DNA of 64,000 nt from Eucommia ulmoides (taxonomy: Eukaryota; Streptophyta; Magnoliopsida; Garryales; Eucommiaceae): NCBI GenBank assembly GCA_016647705.1, contig JAENRU010000476.1, forward strand, positions 1 through 64,000. The letters are read 5' to 3'. A program made the translations under genes and the position numbers. The notes under the pieces are model-generated. The model was not told the DNA's origin. It saw only the letters and a list, made by a program, of their open reading frames with translations, and did no database searches. Shown here piece after piece: positions 1 through 9,690 of the stretch (within the stretch, counting starts at the first letter, position 1; every line of letters begins with the position of its first letter).

Positions 1-330
1 TGGGGATAATAAATGGCCCTGACACTGATAGCCACTTTAGATGGCACAGTTGTACAGGTTACAGTACCGTCGTAACTCTCGATCGTGAGGTAAACGATCC
101 TATGACTGGTAAGGAAGTATGTTATTTTATTGTATACACGTGAGTTGATTAGGCGATTTAAAACCAGTTCTATGTTGAAGATATTTTGTTGAGATTTTGA
201 TATTAACAGTATGTCGATTATATTTTGTTGAGATCTGGATACGGCCTAGTGTGGCGACATTTTATTGGAAAGTGGATATTGGATAAAAATACTTGATCCA
301 TAAAATGCTTTTATATTACGAAGACAATAC
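1..330. repeat. Tail of a 0.7-kb minisatellite module (phase-split)
   Basis: This matches the sequence after the 39-bp array in the other copies (16895-17226). It is paralogous to 16146-16475, which follows the 38-bp array. A shared box near 40-130 reads through ACAGTTGTACAGGTTACAG and a CGATCGTGAGG segment. The start of the module lies upstream of the window. Confidence 0.85.
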
Positions 331-1321
331 ACCGATAAAAATAACTCAGATAGATATTGATCCACTACTATCGTTTATGGCGCCAAGATGTGGGGTCATT
401 GAGAGACTATTGGGAGTTAATGCGGAAAAGATAATTTGAACTATTCTTGAGTTTGATGGGTGATTTTTTAGGGTTTTATATAATATTTTTATATACATGT
501 TACATTGACTATTGACTCTTTGTGACGTATCGGATTTTCGTAGTTGTGACGTATTTATATATTTCGATACATATTTATACGTGGTTATATGTTCGAGGCG
601 TCTTTATGTGGATTGAGACGTATTTATATGGCTGACACGTATTTGAATGTTTTGAGACGTATTTACGTGGTTGCGACATATTTACATACTTCCAAATAGC
701 TATATGATTCTGGATATATTTATGTGGTTCGGTGATATTTATGTGAGTGAGAAATATTTATGTCGATTTTGACGTATTGCGAAAAATTTATTATTTGAAG
801 TTAGATTGTGCTAATATTTATAAAACGTTTACGAGATTATTGAAATTTTGATGTGGATATTGGGATTGATGATTTTTGGTCTTACGGGTCAGTCCACGTG
901 GAGTTTGGATTATCTGTTGCTTATGATGTTGGTTGCGAATATGTTGGTTTAAATGTTAAATGGAATGGATAAATGCTGGTCATGGGATATGGCAGTGAAC
1001 TTCAAAAGTCATGCCAAGCGAGAAAATTATTGAGGTCATAGACCTATTGAAAATGAGATAGACCCAATCCAGTGAAACTACCGTAATATTTTAAGAATAT
1101 ATTGTATTTATAGTTATTTTTATCAGAGTAGCGCAGCGGAAACATTTAGGAATATAAGATTCTTTGATAGTTGGTTGTCTGTGTTAGGTGTTACCGATTA
1201 AAATGCACCTTGTTTGTCGGTTATTGGGTACAATGTGGGTCAAACAAGAAAAAAAAAGAAGAAGATGAAATGAAAATGAAAACGTGGCATCAAGGGAATA
1301 AAATCCAAACCACTTATTTCA
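331..1321. repeat. AT-rich non-coding stretch with degenerate GACGTATTTA repeats
   Basis: From about 521 to 790 a degenerate motif near GACGTATTTATRTGG recurs at irregular spacings of about 18-29 bases (for example near 524, 548, 615, 634, 654 and 675). It then decays into TTTATGTGRTT variants. A short reverse-strand frame with repeated KYVS simply reads this array. From 790 to 1321 I see no gene. A purine-rich tract at about 1249-1295 resembles a polypurine tract. Equivalent stretches are 17227-18211, 34091-35078 and 50944-51936. Confidence 0.7.
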
Positions 1322-1357
<36 letters not shown>

Positions 1358-2033
1358 TAGATACATTCAGGAAAAAAAAAAAAAACAGAAAGAAAAAAAA
1401 ATAGAAAAGAAAGAGAAGTAGGTTGGCGACAATAAGGAGAAAGAGAGCTTTGGCTGGTGGGGCGGTTCATCGACGGTGAGGTGAAGGCAGTCGGCGTAGT
1501 GGTGTGGCGTTGTCGTTCGTCGGCGATGTGCAGATGGTGTGGGGTGCTCGGTCGGCGGTGTGTGTTCCGGCGTAGGTGTGAACATTGAGTATGTGTGTGT
1601 GTTTCGTTCGTGTGTGTGTTTTGTTCATCGTGAGGGGTGTGTGTGCTCTGATTATTGAGGAGGGGTGACGAGTGAGATCATCGGAGCTGGTGAAGAGAAA
1701 GAGAGTGTGTCGTTCGGCAGAACCAGTAACGCGAAACAGAAACAGAACCATCGTCGTGGCGGTGAAGATCTAGTGGGCTGAAGAGAAAAAAAAAGGCGTT
1801 TGCCACGGCGGTGAAGTGTAGGCGCAGAAAACAGAAAAAAAAAAAAAGGAAAAAAAAAAAAAAAACAAAAGAAGAAAATCAAATAAAAACAAAAATCCAA
1901 AATCCAATCTCTGGGCAGGCGGAAGATTCGGAATACGTAGAATTTCGAACTCTTTTAATATATGTATTTAATTTTCTCATTGTGTGATAGTTTAGACGAT
2001 GTGAAAATTATGTGAAAAACATGCCAATGTATT
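1322..2033 (+). mobile_element. LTR-like block B1 (truncated paralog of B2)
   Basis: The block starts with an (AT)n tract, then an A/G-rich run, then a GC-richer stretch with GGTTGGCGACAATAAGG, GTGGCGTTGTCGTTCGTC and GCGGTGAAGATC. All of these recur in the same order at 13283-14115. B2 continues into an LTR end and primer-binding site, but B1 breaks off near 2033 into block A1. I infer a truncated LTR of the same family. Reverse-strand frames rich in Phe, Ser and His-Thr come from simple sequence and are not genes. Confidence 0.6.
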
Positions 2034-3400
2034 TTTTACGTCACACTAATCTATAAACTATGATTTTCAAAATGAGATATTAATATTTTTAATAGTGTTC
2101 TAGATTAGAATGCATGTGAATGTTATATATAACATTAGTTATAATGTTAATGTCATATATAACTTCATTACAATCTGTGTGTCCTGTGAATGCTAAATAT
2201 AACATCCAATAGAATAGAAAATAACATCAATTCATATTGATAATAACACAAATTATAACGTGTTGAATGCAATATGACTTACTAATAAATATAATTTAGA
2301 TATTGAATGTAACACTCAATTATCTTTTGATAATGTATAAGACCATGCTAAATGTAACACGAATGTTAAAACTGAAAATTCTGAAAATGTCATGTTGAAT
2401 GTAATAGGACTGTATAAATCTGAAATTAGTGAAAAACAAAATAGTGAATGTTATTATTTTGAAGATTTTATTGGAATATATAATTAGATCGGAAAAAAAA
2501 AATGTGTAAAATAATAAAAAAAAAAATTTTGTTTTAATAAAATGAAATCGTTTCATAAGAAAATTGCAATTTAAAAAAGGCAATCTCCAATACGGCGAAT
2601 CTTACAAGGGCAAATTAATCTTGCAAATTTTATTTTATTTTATTATTATTATTTTTTATTTTTTATTTTTTTTGGCTAGTTGTTTCGGAAAATCTGTATA
2701 GCGAGATTATTTGGTTAAATTTTAAACAGTTGGAATCAATTGATACTAACATATTTTATTTACGTTCACTCGGTAATTTTTTCTTAATATTATATCAAAT
2801 AGAAAAATTAATTTTAATTTTAATTGAATCACTATATTAATTAGTTTTTTTATATTTTAATTTGATAAAAAAATTCGGAATATTTTAAAAATATATATTT
2901 GAAGATTGACCTTGGCTTGACTAGATCATTTTTCAATGCAATCCACAAGAAAATAGTCATTTTGTTCACACGAACAAGATTTCTAAAATTATGTACCAGG
3001 TTTAGTCAAGAATCATATACCAAAATCAACATGCATACAATACATTTTATGGGTATTTGTGATCTACTTGTCCTATTTTTTCTTTTCTATTAAGAATTTT
3101 CTTATCTCATTTACTAAATATCAATAAATCTTTTATAAACACCATGTAATTCTCCAATAGATAAAAAAAAAAAAAAAAAAAAAAAAAATATTGAAATTTT
3201 TATTATGACGACAACTTTATTCTTATCAATTTAAAAAATAATTAAAAATTAAAATACATAAATATCCCTTTAATTATTATTTTTATATATATTTTACTTC
3301 ATTACTTTTTTACACTAACCTATTTAAAAAAATAAATATTTTTAAACCCCTTCTTCTTTTTAACAAAATAATAATAAAAAATATTGTTCAGTCCTTGCCG
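2034..3400. repeat. Block A1, intra-unit segmental duplication
   Basis: This is collinear with 10468-11943 from ATCTATAAA through an ATAACAT-rich part, a homopolymer, GTTCACACGAACAAGATTTC and finally CAGTCCTTGCCG. It holds a perfect 18-base palindrome AATGTTATATATAACATT at 2119-2136. A1 lacks some segments of A2, such as the long (TA)n. In copy 1 only, the bases near 2515-2530 are an A-run then TTTT, where copies 2-4 have a T-run. No coding signal was seen and the origin is unknown. Confidence 0.8.
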
Positions 3401-3627
3401 GTCATGTTGAGTTAGTTGTGGTGGTGGTGTATGCGAGTTGTTTTCCGCTGGAGCGAAGGCAATTATGGGTTGATTTACTTGATTTCATGTCAACCAATAC
3501 CCTTACTCTAATTTGGGGATGTGATTTCAAAATTGTTCGTGATGACTCTGAAATATTGGGGCGCCTTTCGCTCTTTTGGCGTAGCAAGCAAGACTTTAAG
3601 ATTGCGCCCAAGCGGCCGGTTTGGTGA
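3391..3627 (+). pseudogene. LINE-type endonuclease (EEP domain) fragment
   Basis: An open frame reads through about 75 residues into a stop at 3625-3627. The visible order VYASCFPLERRQLW, then a hydrophobic strand, then GCDFKIVRDDSEILG matches the layout of the apurinic-endonuclease-like domain in plant L1-type LINEs. There, a VYA(S/K)C..RR.LW segment leads to a (G)DFN(V/I) core with DSE.GG. In the family the DFN aspartate and asparagine are catalytic; here asparagine is replaced by lysine and the glycine before the aspartate by cysteine. The rest of the endonuclease and all of the reverse transcriptase are missing. I infer a dead fragment. The match is from memory of the family, not a search. 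Confidence 0.5.
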
Positions 3628-4330
3628 AGCCTCCTTTCTGTTTTGTTGATGTTTTTTGATGGATGGATACTTAGTTCTATTATGCTAATGAATTACGGTT
3701 TGATAGATGTATTTTGAGCTGTAGGAAATTATAGATGGATGTTTTGTAAAGGTGTATTGAATATGTTTTTGTTCTGCTTTGCTGATTTTGATTTTTTTTT
3801 TGTGTCATGTTCTGTTCGGTAAAGGTGTCTTTTTTTTTGTTCGGTACCAGTCCAAGTACAATGCTTTGGTTCGGTAAGGATGGATTGTCCACTGTTTTGT
3901 TTGTCTAATTTTTTTTTTTTTTTGGTTTGGTACAATTTTTTATTTGTCTAGTTTTTTTTTTTTTTTTTTATCTTCATTAAAATCTTAAGGATGTTTAGTT
4001 TGGTACAATGTTCAATAGTGATGTTAGGTTTGTTTGTCCAGTTTTTGACGATCAATACAATATTTGGTTTGTTTGTCTAGGTACAATATTTGATCAATAA
4101 AATATTTGGTTTATTTCTCTAGGTATAATATTTGATCAATTTCATATTTGGTTTGTTTGGTGATGAATAAATACCTTATTTGGTAATGAATTTGGTTTAA
4201 TGTCCCGTTCGTTTAAGTTCATTATTTTATTTTATTTTTTAGTTCTAAAATGAATTTGGCGTTTTGTTTTTGATGTATGAGATGAATTTGGTGATCAGTT
4301 TTTGTTTTAGTTCAAAATAAAGTGTTTGAG
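3628..4330. repeat. T/G-rich non-coding stretch with a 42-bp tandem repeat
   Basis: Long T-runs lie at about 3790-3970. From 4060 to 4160 there are about 2.4 copies of a 42-base repeat starting ATATTTGGTTTRTTT at 4060, 4102 and 4144, each containing CTAGGTAYAATATTTGATC. The array recurs at about 20907-21003 (with deletions), 37789-37889 and 54656-54756. No gene was seen. Confidence 0.75.
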
Positions 4331-5160
4331 TTAGCTTAATTAAGAAACAAAATACGAAATACACCATTAATTAAACAAAATCTAATAAAACATTCAAAAT
4401 GCGATTTATTTCCAAATGACTACAAATACCACCCATGAAACAACTAATGCTATCAATCATTTCGTTTCTTTGTTCTTCCTTCAATTATTCTCCTCTTCTA
4501 AAACATTCATTTTTCTTGATAATCTTGGTGTTATTGTCGATGACCTTGGACACATAGGAGGATCAACCAGTAAGAAATAACGACAACCTCTAGCCTAGAA
4601 ATCAAATTGGATTTTTTTTTTTAAATATTTGATGAAAATGGTATGGACAAAAAAGAAAAAAAAATACCTAATTGTAATTTCTACAAGAATAAAACGTCCT
4701 TTAAGAATTATGTGCAGTCCAGGATGTTACCATTTTTGCTTTCCTCCCACAATTACAATTTTTTTTATTCTCCTTGATTTTTGTTAGACAAATAAAAAAG
4801 AAGAGTAAGAAAGAGTGTTTATAGGGTGAAAATGGAGAATGAATAATAAATATAGAGTGGGAAGAGTATTTATAGGCTGTCAATGAAGGAATTAATAAGA
4901 AACATCAATAGAAATGAGAGGAAAATTAGTTGGGATCGAAAATGATTGTTAATCAAACATTGACTGTTAACTTTAACTTAATAGAATCTTACAAAGGGGC
5001 CAATTTAGAATAAAAATAAAAATGACATAATGTGTCTATTTTCAAATACAAAGGGCCAATTGGGCACCGACTGCATTTGTCCGGGACCAAAAAGAACATT
5101 ATCCAAATATGTTCTGGAGAAAAAGGAATATAATTTCCGCAAATGACTTAAAGAATCACT
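4331..5160. other. AT-rich stretch, no gene recognised
   Basis: There is a pyrimidine-rich part around 4450-4520 and mixed sequence with GGGACCAAAAAGAAC near 5090, a phrase common in plant intergenic DNA. Short frames here (up to about 60 codons) have no recognisable domain and are disrupted in copies 2 and 3. I cannot assign a repeat family. Confidence 0.5.
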
Positions 5161-5800
5161 TGATACTGTTGTTCAACACGAAGACAGAGAGAGATCCAAT
5201 GTAGTTTGAGGTTTCGATCAATAGAACAAATGATCTTCCTAACAGGTGAACTTGCTGCACAGATTTCCTGCCCACAACGATTTTGGTTTGATTTTTTGGT
5301 GTGCAATTTGCTAGAAGCCAGATATTCATCGATGTTGGCTTTTGCTCATAATTTAACAAGACTTATGATCGGACAAGAGCTGATTGATTTAGATCGTTGG
5401 TGAGCAGTTGTCGGCTCTCCTACGAGGCTAATGTTGAGGCATCGTTGGAATCCTAGAGGAGTTTGGAGGGGACAAATTTGAATCTTTCTGGTTCTATCAA
5501 ACCTGTTGCTTCCTCTCTGTCGGATGTGGCGGAGTTGTCACCCTAGAGTTTGACGGTGGCCTACACCAACTCCTCTTGTGCCAAGCCTTCGCTGATTGTT
5601 CCTTCGTCAGTGCCGTCGCCAGAGAAAACTCTACGGGTTGTGTCAAAACGATTGTCGTTCCTGGAGTATGAGAAAATTGGAGTGTATTGATGGGATTTTC
5701 AAGACATTTTGCTCGTTCCCACAGAAGGTGTCAACTGATACTGCTCGATTTCATCAACAATCACAGCCTCCAAAACCTAATTAACACTTGCAATACTAAG
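5161..5800 (+). other. GC-richer, gene-fragment-like stretch, unassigned
   Basis: This is less AT-rich than its surroundings, especially 5400-5790, and shows coding-like codon texture on the plus strand. One frame from about 5470 reads LNLSGSIKPVASSLSDVAEL, a stop, then SLTVAYTNSSCAKPSLIVPS before further stops. The copies change frame through one-base indels. I do not recognise the protein. A captured exon or a decayed transposon ORF would both fit. Equivalents are about 22031-22660, 38886-39530 and 55755-56390. Confidence 0.35.
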
Positions 5801-5974
5801 GATAAGTACTTGGAATACCGGTCTGGTATCAGCTGAATATCCTTCGGTGTAAGAATAAGTTAATCAAGTATTGAGTGAAATCATAATCATGGAACGAATT
5901 GACTATAAACGTAACCTGTAGATAACTCTATTTATAGAGTATAAAAATTAACTCACCTCCTACTATTTCGAAAA

Positions 5975-6086
5975 AATAATATCTCCCGGATTTGGGGAAA
6001 GAATATCTCCGCGATTTAAGGAGAATAATATCTCTTGGATTTAGACAAAATAATATCTCCTGAATTTGAGAGTATAATATCTTGAG
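5975..6086. repeat. 25-bp degenerate tandem array (AATAATATCTCC motif)
   Basis: There are five degenerate copies of AATAATATCTCC followed by GGATTTR, starting at about 5975, 6001, 6024, 6049 and 6074. The array is present in every 16.9-kb copy (about 22842-22950 and 39711-39820) and in the diverged paralog (56571-56680). It therefore predates the split between them. Confidence 0.8.
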
Positions 6087-6147
6087 AATAATTCAAATTA
6101 AATCTGGTTGACCAGTTATTATGGACCATAGTTTCTTGGTCCAAATT

Positions 6148-6312
6148 ATTAATTACTTATTCATCACACTTACATAATATGGGTTCCCCATTTAAGCCCA
6201 TTTTGGCATTCACCATGAGTCCTTAACGTGATTAATTACTTATTCATCACACTTACATAATATGGGTTCCCATTTAAGCCCATTTTGGCATTCACCATGA
6301 GTCCTTAATGTG
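6148..6312. repeat. 83-bp direct duplication
   Basis: Two copies start ATTAATTACTTATTCATC at 6148 and 6231. They are nearly identical, differing by one extra C and ACGTG versus ATGTG near the ends. The diverged paralog has only one copy at about 56747-56826, so the duplication arose in the lineage of the 16.9-kb array or was lost from the paralog. Confidence 0.9.
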
Positions 6313-6912
6313 GGGATTTATCTAGTAAATTTTACCCGCATCCACATCCATTACCTTTGCAACAGGAAGTTTTTTTATTTTTTTTAACATCCTCTTTCCC
6401 CCTTATTTTCTATTTTTTGTTTTTGTGTTGTACTTTTTATTTTTGTTTTTAGTTTTATTTTTTTTATTTACTTGTATATGATGTTTATAGGGAAAAAAAA
6501 AAAAAAATCAAGAGTAAAAAATTAGAAAACAAAAAATAGAAAATAAAAACAAAAGAAAAAAGAAAAAATTTTAATTTAAAAACAAAAAACAAACTTGTTT
6601 TTTTTAAATAGCTTTCCTCTTTTTTTTTTTTTTTTTTTTATATAGTTTTTAACTTTCGATTTTCTTTTTTATTTTCTGTAAATATCATTAAAAAATAAAG
6701 ATGAAAAAAAAAATGAAACAAAAAAAAAACGTGGAGAATAAAAAGAAAAAAAAATAGAAAAAAAAAAGAGCGAGTAGAGAATAAAAAGAAAAAAAAAAAA
6801 GAAAGAAAAAAAAATTATTAGATGGTTAGTATATTTTTAAAATTTCAAATTACTAGTCCCGAAAAATAAAATATTATTAAAATAAGAGGAGAATCTTAAT
6901 CTTATTAACAAG
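6313..6912. repeat. Low-complexity T-rich then A-rich stretch
   Basis: T-rich sequence (6368-6480) is followed by A/G-rich sequence (6490-6590), then T-rich (6597-6680) and again A/G-rich (6700-6815). The same T-then-A arrangement is found in block C1. It could fold back on itself through its T and A runs. No gene was seen. Confidence 0.7.
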
Positions 6913-6920
6913 AAATGAAG

Positions 6921-7123
6921 ACCAACATGAGTTGGTCCAAACGGAAAGGGCTTGGGTTCCACCTCCAGAGATTGGACTTCAGGGGGTTGTGTATGAAAAG
7001 TTTTTTGTTGGAAGAGGTATTCCGTTTCTAGCACCCAACAGCACCTTGAGAAATTAGTCTCTTCCGACCGTGGGACGAGGATACTCTGAAAAATCGGAAA
7101 AATAAATAAATAAATAAATAAAT
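6921..7123 (+). mobile_element. tRNA-derived SINE with 8-bp target-site duplications
   Basis: Near the 5' end, TGGTCCAAACGG (6933-6944) fits the A box of an RNA polymerase III promoter. A degenerate B-box-like segment follows at about 6972-6984. The body runs to GGATACTCTGAAAAAT and a (TAAA)n tail. The direct repeats AAATGAAG at 6913-6920 and 7124-7131 flank it exactly. The start and the GAGTTGGTCCAA...GGGCTTGGG phrase resemble the Au-type plant SINE as I remember it. It encodes no protein. Confidence 0.65.
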
Positions 7124-7199
7124 AAATGAAGGGTTAAATTAGTATCTCCATATATATATATTCACTAGATCTAGTCAGAGAGAATTGGCTGAATTGATT

Positions 7200-7950
7200 T
7201 TTATGTACTAGGTTTAGTCAAAAATCAAGAATCATCCTTTACATTATTGGAGGTGATTAGACCCAACAAAGCAAATAATTTGGCCTCTTCTTCATGTCCC
7301 AAAATCCAACACCTACTTCCTTAAAAAATACACGCACAAAAAAATTATTTCATATTTTTATTTTTACTTTTATTCTTATTTTTTACTTTTATTTATTTAT
7401 TTATTTTTCATTTTTTATTTTTAAATTTTTTTGGTCCAGTATTTGTAGGGAAAAACAAAAGTAAAAATCTAGAAAAAAAATGCAAAAAAAAAAAATCAAA
7501 AAACAGGATTTGAAAAATAAAGAAATGAATTATAAAACAAAATATAGTTTCTAATCTTTGTTTTTAAAATTAAAGTTTTTTTATTTATTTTTTAATTTTT
7601 TTGGATAAACACCATGTAGAAATAAAAATAAGGAACAACGCAAAAATAAATAAAAAAATAGAAAATAGAAAACAAGATAAACAATAGAGAATGAGAAATT
7701 GAAAAAAAAAATTAGAAAACAAAAGCATAAGACAAAATATGTTGTAAGAGTACTTTTGTTAACAAAATGTGATTTTTTTAAAATAAAATAATAATAAAAA
7801 ATTATATTACAAATGTATTTCGTAAACAAAAATTGTAGGAGGCGTCTCAGATTATTAAACTGAAAAGCTAAAAGATGTTGTAAATACTATTAAAATTAGA
7901 TAGGGTTATTCATATTATTTTTTAAAATGAAGGTTTTAAACTCTTATACC
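7200..7950. repeat. Block C1, intra-unit duplication (paralog of C2)
   Basis: It starts GTACTAGGTTTAGTCAAAAA, passes CTTCTTCATGTCCCAAAATC and ACACCTACTTCC, then a T-rich and an A-rich tract, and ends near GATAGGGTTATTC and an (AT)n tract. The same order is found at 12375-13060 and, more diverged, at 57790-58423. About 165 bases at 7812-7976 are absent from the diverged paralog. Non-coding. Confidence 0.8.
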
Positions 7951-7976
7951 CCAAATATATATATATATATATATAT

Positions 7977-9638
7977 TGGTAGCAATTTATTTTGCTACAA
8001 AACACAAGTGTACGAGTCAAGTTTTTATAGTAAATGGTGAGTAGAGTGTCGTATCCATAGGGATTGATTTAAATTATTGCTAAATACCGCGATTATCGTA
8101 ACCCAACTTTATCTAGACGACTAAGGTTAAATGCGGTTGAAAACAAAATAAAAACAAATATAAAATCAATAAACAAACTAAAATATAGATTTCCTATGCA
8201 CAAACGTTCTAAGGGCTCAATTTCATCTCGTTATTTTCATTTCATCCTATTAAATTATTAGTCAATTTCATTAATTCAATAATCAAGGTCATTTGTGCTT
8301 ATTCACTATCTCTCTCGAGTGTCAAGTGAATGATTATGTAAACACTTTAATATTGATATCTCAATCTAGTATTTAGGTGAAAAAATTCGTTATATCCGAC
8401 CTTATAGATTATCCAAGCTGTAAATATCTCCTGATTTATTAAAATTTACATTGAGTTTAACCTAAGTCTGAACCCAAAATTACCTTTCCCGAGTGTCAAA
8501 TTCCAAGTTCTCAAATCAATCAAGATATCATATGGAAACATAGATTGGAAGCATTAATAGGGCAAACACAATTGAATAGAGATTATAGTCGATAAATCTA
8601 GAATTTGATCAAGATTCTAAATTTTGAACTCAAATACCTAGGTGTTGATTTCTTTTCGGACTCACAACAACCTAAATTATACACTTTCAATTCCGGCTAA
8701 GAACTCAATCTCTATCTCAAGTATAAAATTCACAATCTCAAATCATCTAATTCATTGACCACATGAATCAAAAGCATTAAACATAGAGAAGCATAAAATA
8801 GAATTAAAATTAACAATTAACAAAATATTCAAAATATGGTTCAAACATGATTACATCAAGCCCTAGATAAAATGACTAACTCAACATAGATAAATCCATA
8901 ACTAATACTTTCAAGAAATCCATAAATGTAAAATAACAAATACAAAGTCAAGAAATATTAGGGAGGAGAGAAGAAATCCAAATCTCATTCGTGGAGAAGT
9001 TCTATTTCTTCTCTCTGTCCCGTTCTCATTCCTCTTCAACTCCTCTTCCTACTCCACCTCAAAAATGAGCCAAAATTCCCTTAAGATGATTTAGATCGAA
9101 GAGTTAGCGATGTAGAACGCATTTTCGCGCTGCAGCCCCGTGTTTTTGCTCTGTAGCGCGAGGTTTCTAAAAAATAGCCATAACTTTCTCGTCCAAATTC
9201 CAATTGACGTGATTCAAAATTATTTGAAAATCTAAGAAAATGATCTACAACTTTAAAATTTTGAGTTTTTCTAAAATCGGATTGAATCGGTAAAAAATAA
9301 GTTTGAAGTTCGTCGAGCGGCGCTACAGTGCCAAATTGCTAGGGTTTGTGTGGATTGACCACCCGTGCTGCAGCCCCAAAAGGCGCCCATCCACACTGTA
9401 GTGCCAAATCATTGGCGTTGCAGTGCCATTTTGCGGTGGCTAGATCCCTACTACAGTGCCATTTTGATGGTGTTGCAGCCTTGAGCTGCTGTTTACCTTT
9501 CTTTTCTTGATTTGTCTCCGTTTTTCCAAACTCTACGTATCGAAACCAAATAAAATTAGAAATTAACAATAAAAACAGTAAAAATCACTCAAAACTAACA
9601 CTTAACTACAAAGATATAATGATTAAAAAATCGACTTA

Positions 9639-9641
<3 letters not shown>
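7977..9641 (-). mobile_element. Solo LTR, Tat/Athila-type Ty3/gypsy, reverse strand
   Basis: On the minus strand it begins TGATAAGTCG (ending at 9641) and ends GCAAAATAAATTGCTACCA (at 7977), giving TG...CA termini and 1665 bases. Close to its 3' end it has GGATACGACACTC (plus strand near 8045-8058), a phrase conserved near the ends of Tat/Athila LTRs as I know them. No GGCGCCGTTGCC-type primer-binding site follows and no internal domain is present, so I call it solo. No target-site duplication is visible: the left flank is (AT)n and the right flank (CA)n. Repeated YRCAGTGCCA motifs lie at 9326, 9399, 9421 and 9454. A reverse-strand 70-76-codon frame at its start is not a gene. Confidence 0.7.
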
Positions 9642-9685
<44 letters not shown>

Positions 9686-9690
9686 GGCTT
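9640..9690. repeat. (CA)n microsatellite fused to the LTR terminus
   Basis: About 20 CA units start in the terminal CA of the LTR and end in ATATAT. Length differs between copies (26498-26533, 43356-43395). In the diverged paralogs it is short and interrupted by CG (60103-60118, 62979-62994). Confidence 0.9.

Noticed and set aside
4435..4560. Small ORF beginning MKQLMLSIISFLC that looks like a signal peptide
   Set aside because: About 40 codons of AT-rich sequence with no downstream coding region; hydrophobicity follows from T-rich codons.
5206..5403. 65-codon forward frame and overlapping 67-codon reverse frame
   Set aside because: Both strands are open over the same bases, neither has a recognisable motif, and copies 2 and 3 disrupt them.
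6933..6984. Functional tRNA gene
   Set aside because: An A box is visible but the B box is degenerate and no cloverleaf can be drawn; the SINE reading with target-site duplications fits better.
9640..9690. Telomere- or centromere-type satellite
   Set aside because: It is a plain CA dinucleotide run; no TTTAGGG arrays or 150-180-bp satellite monomers were seen in the window.
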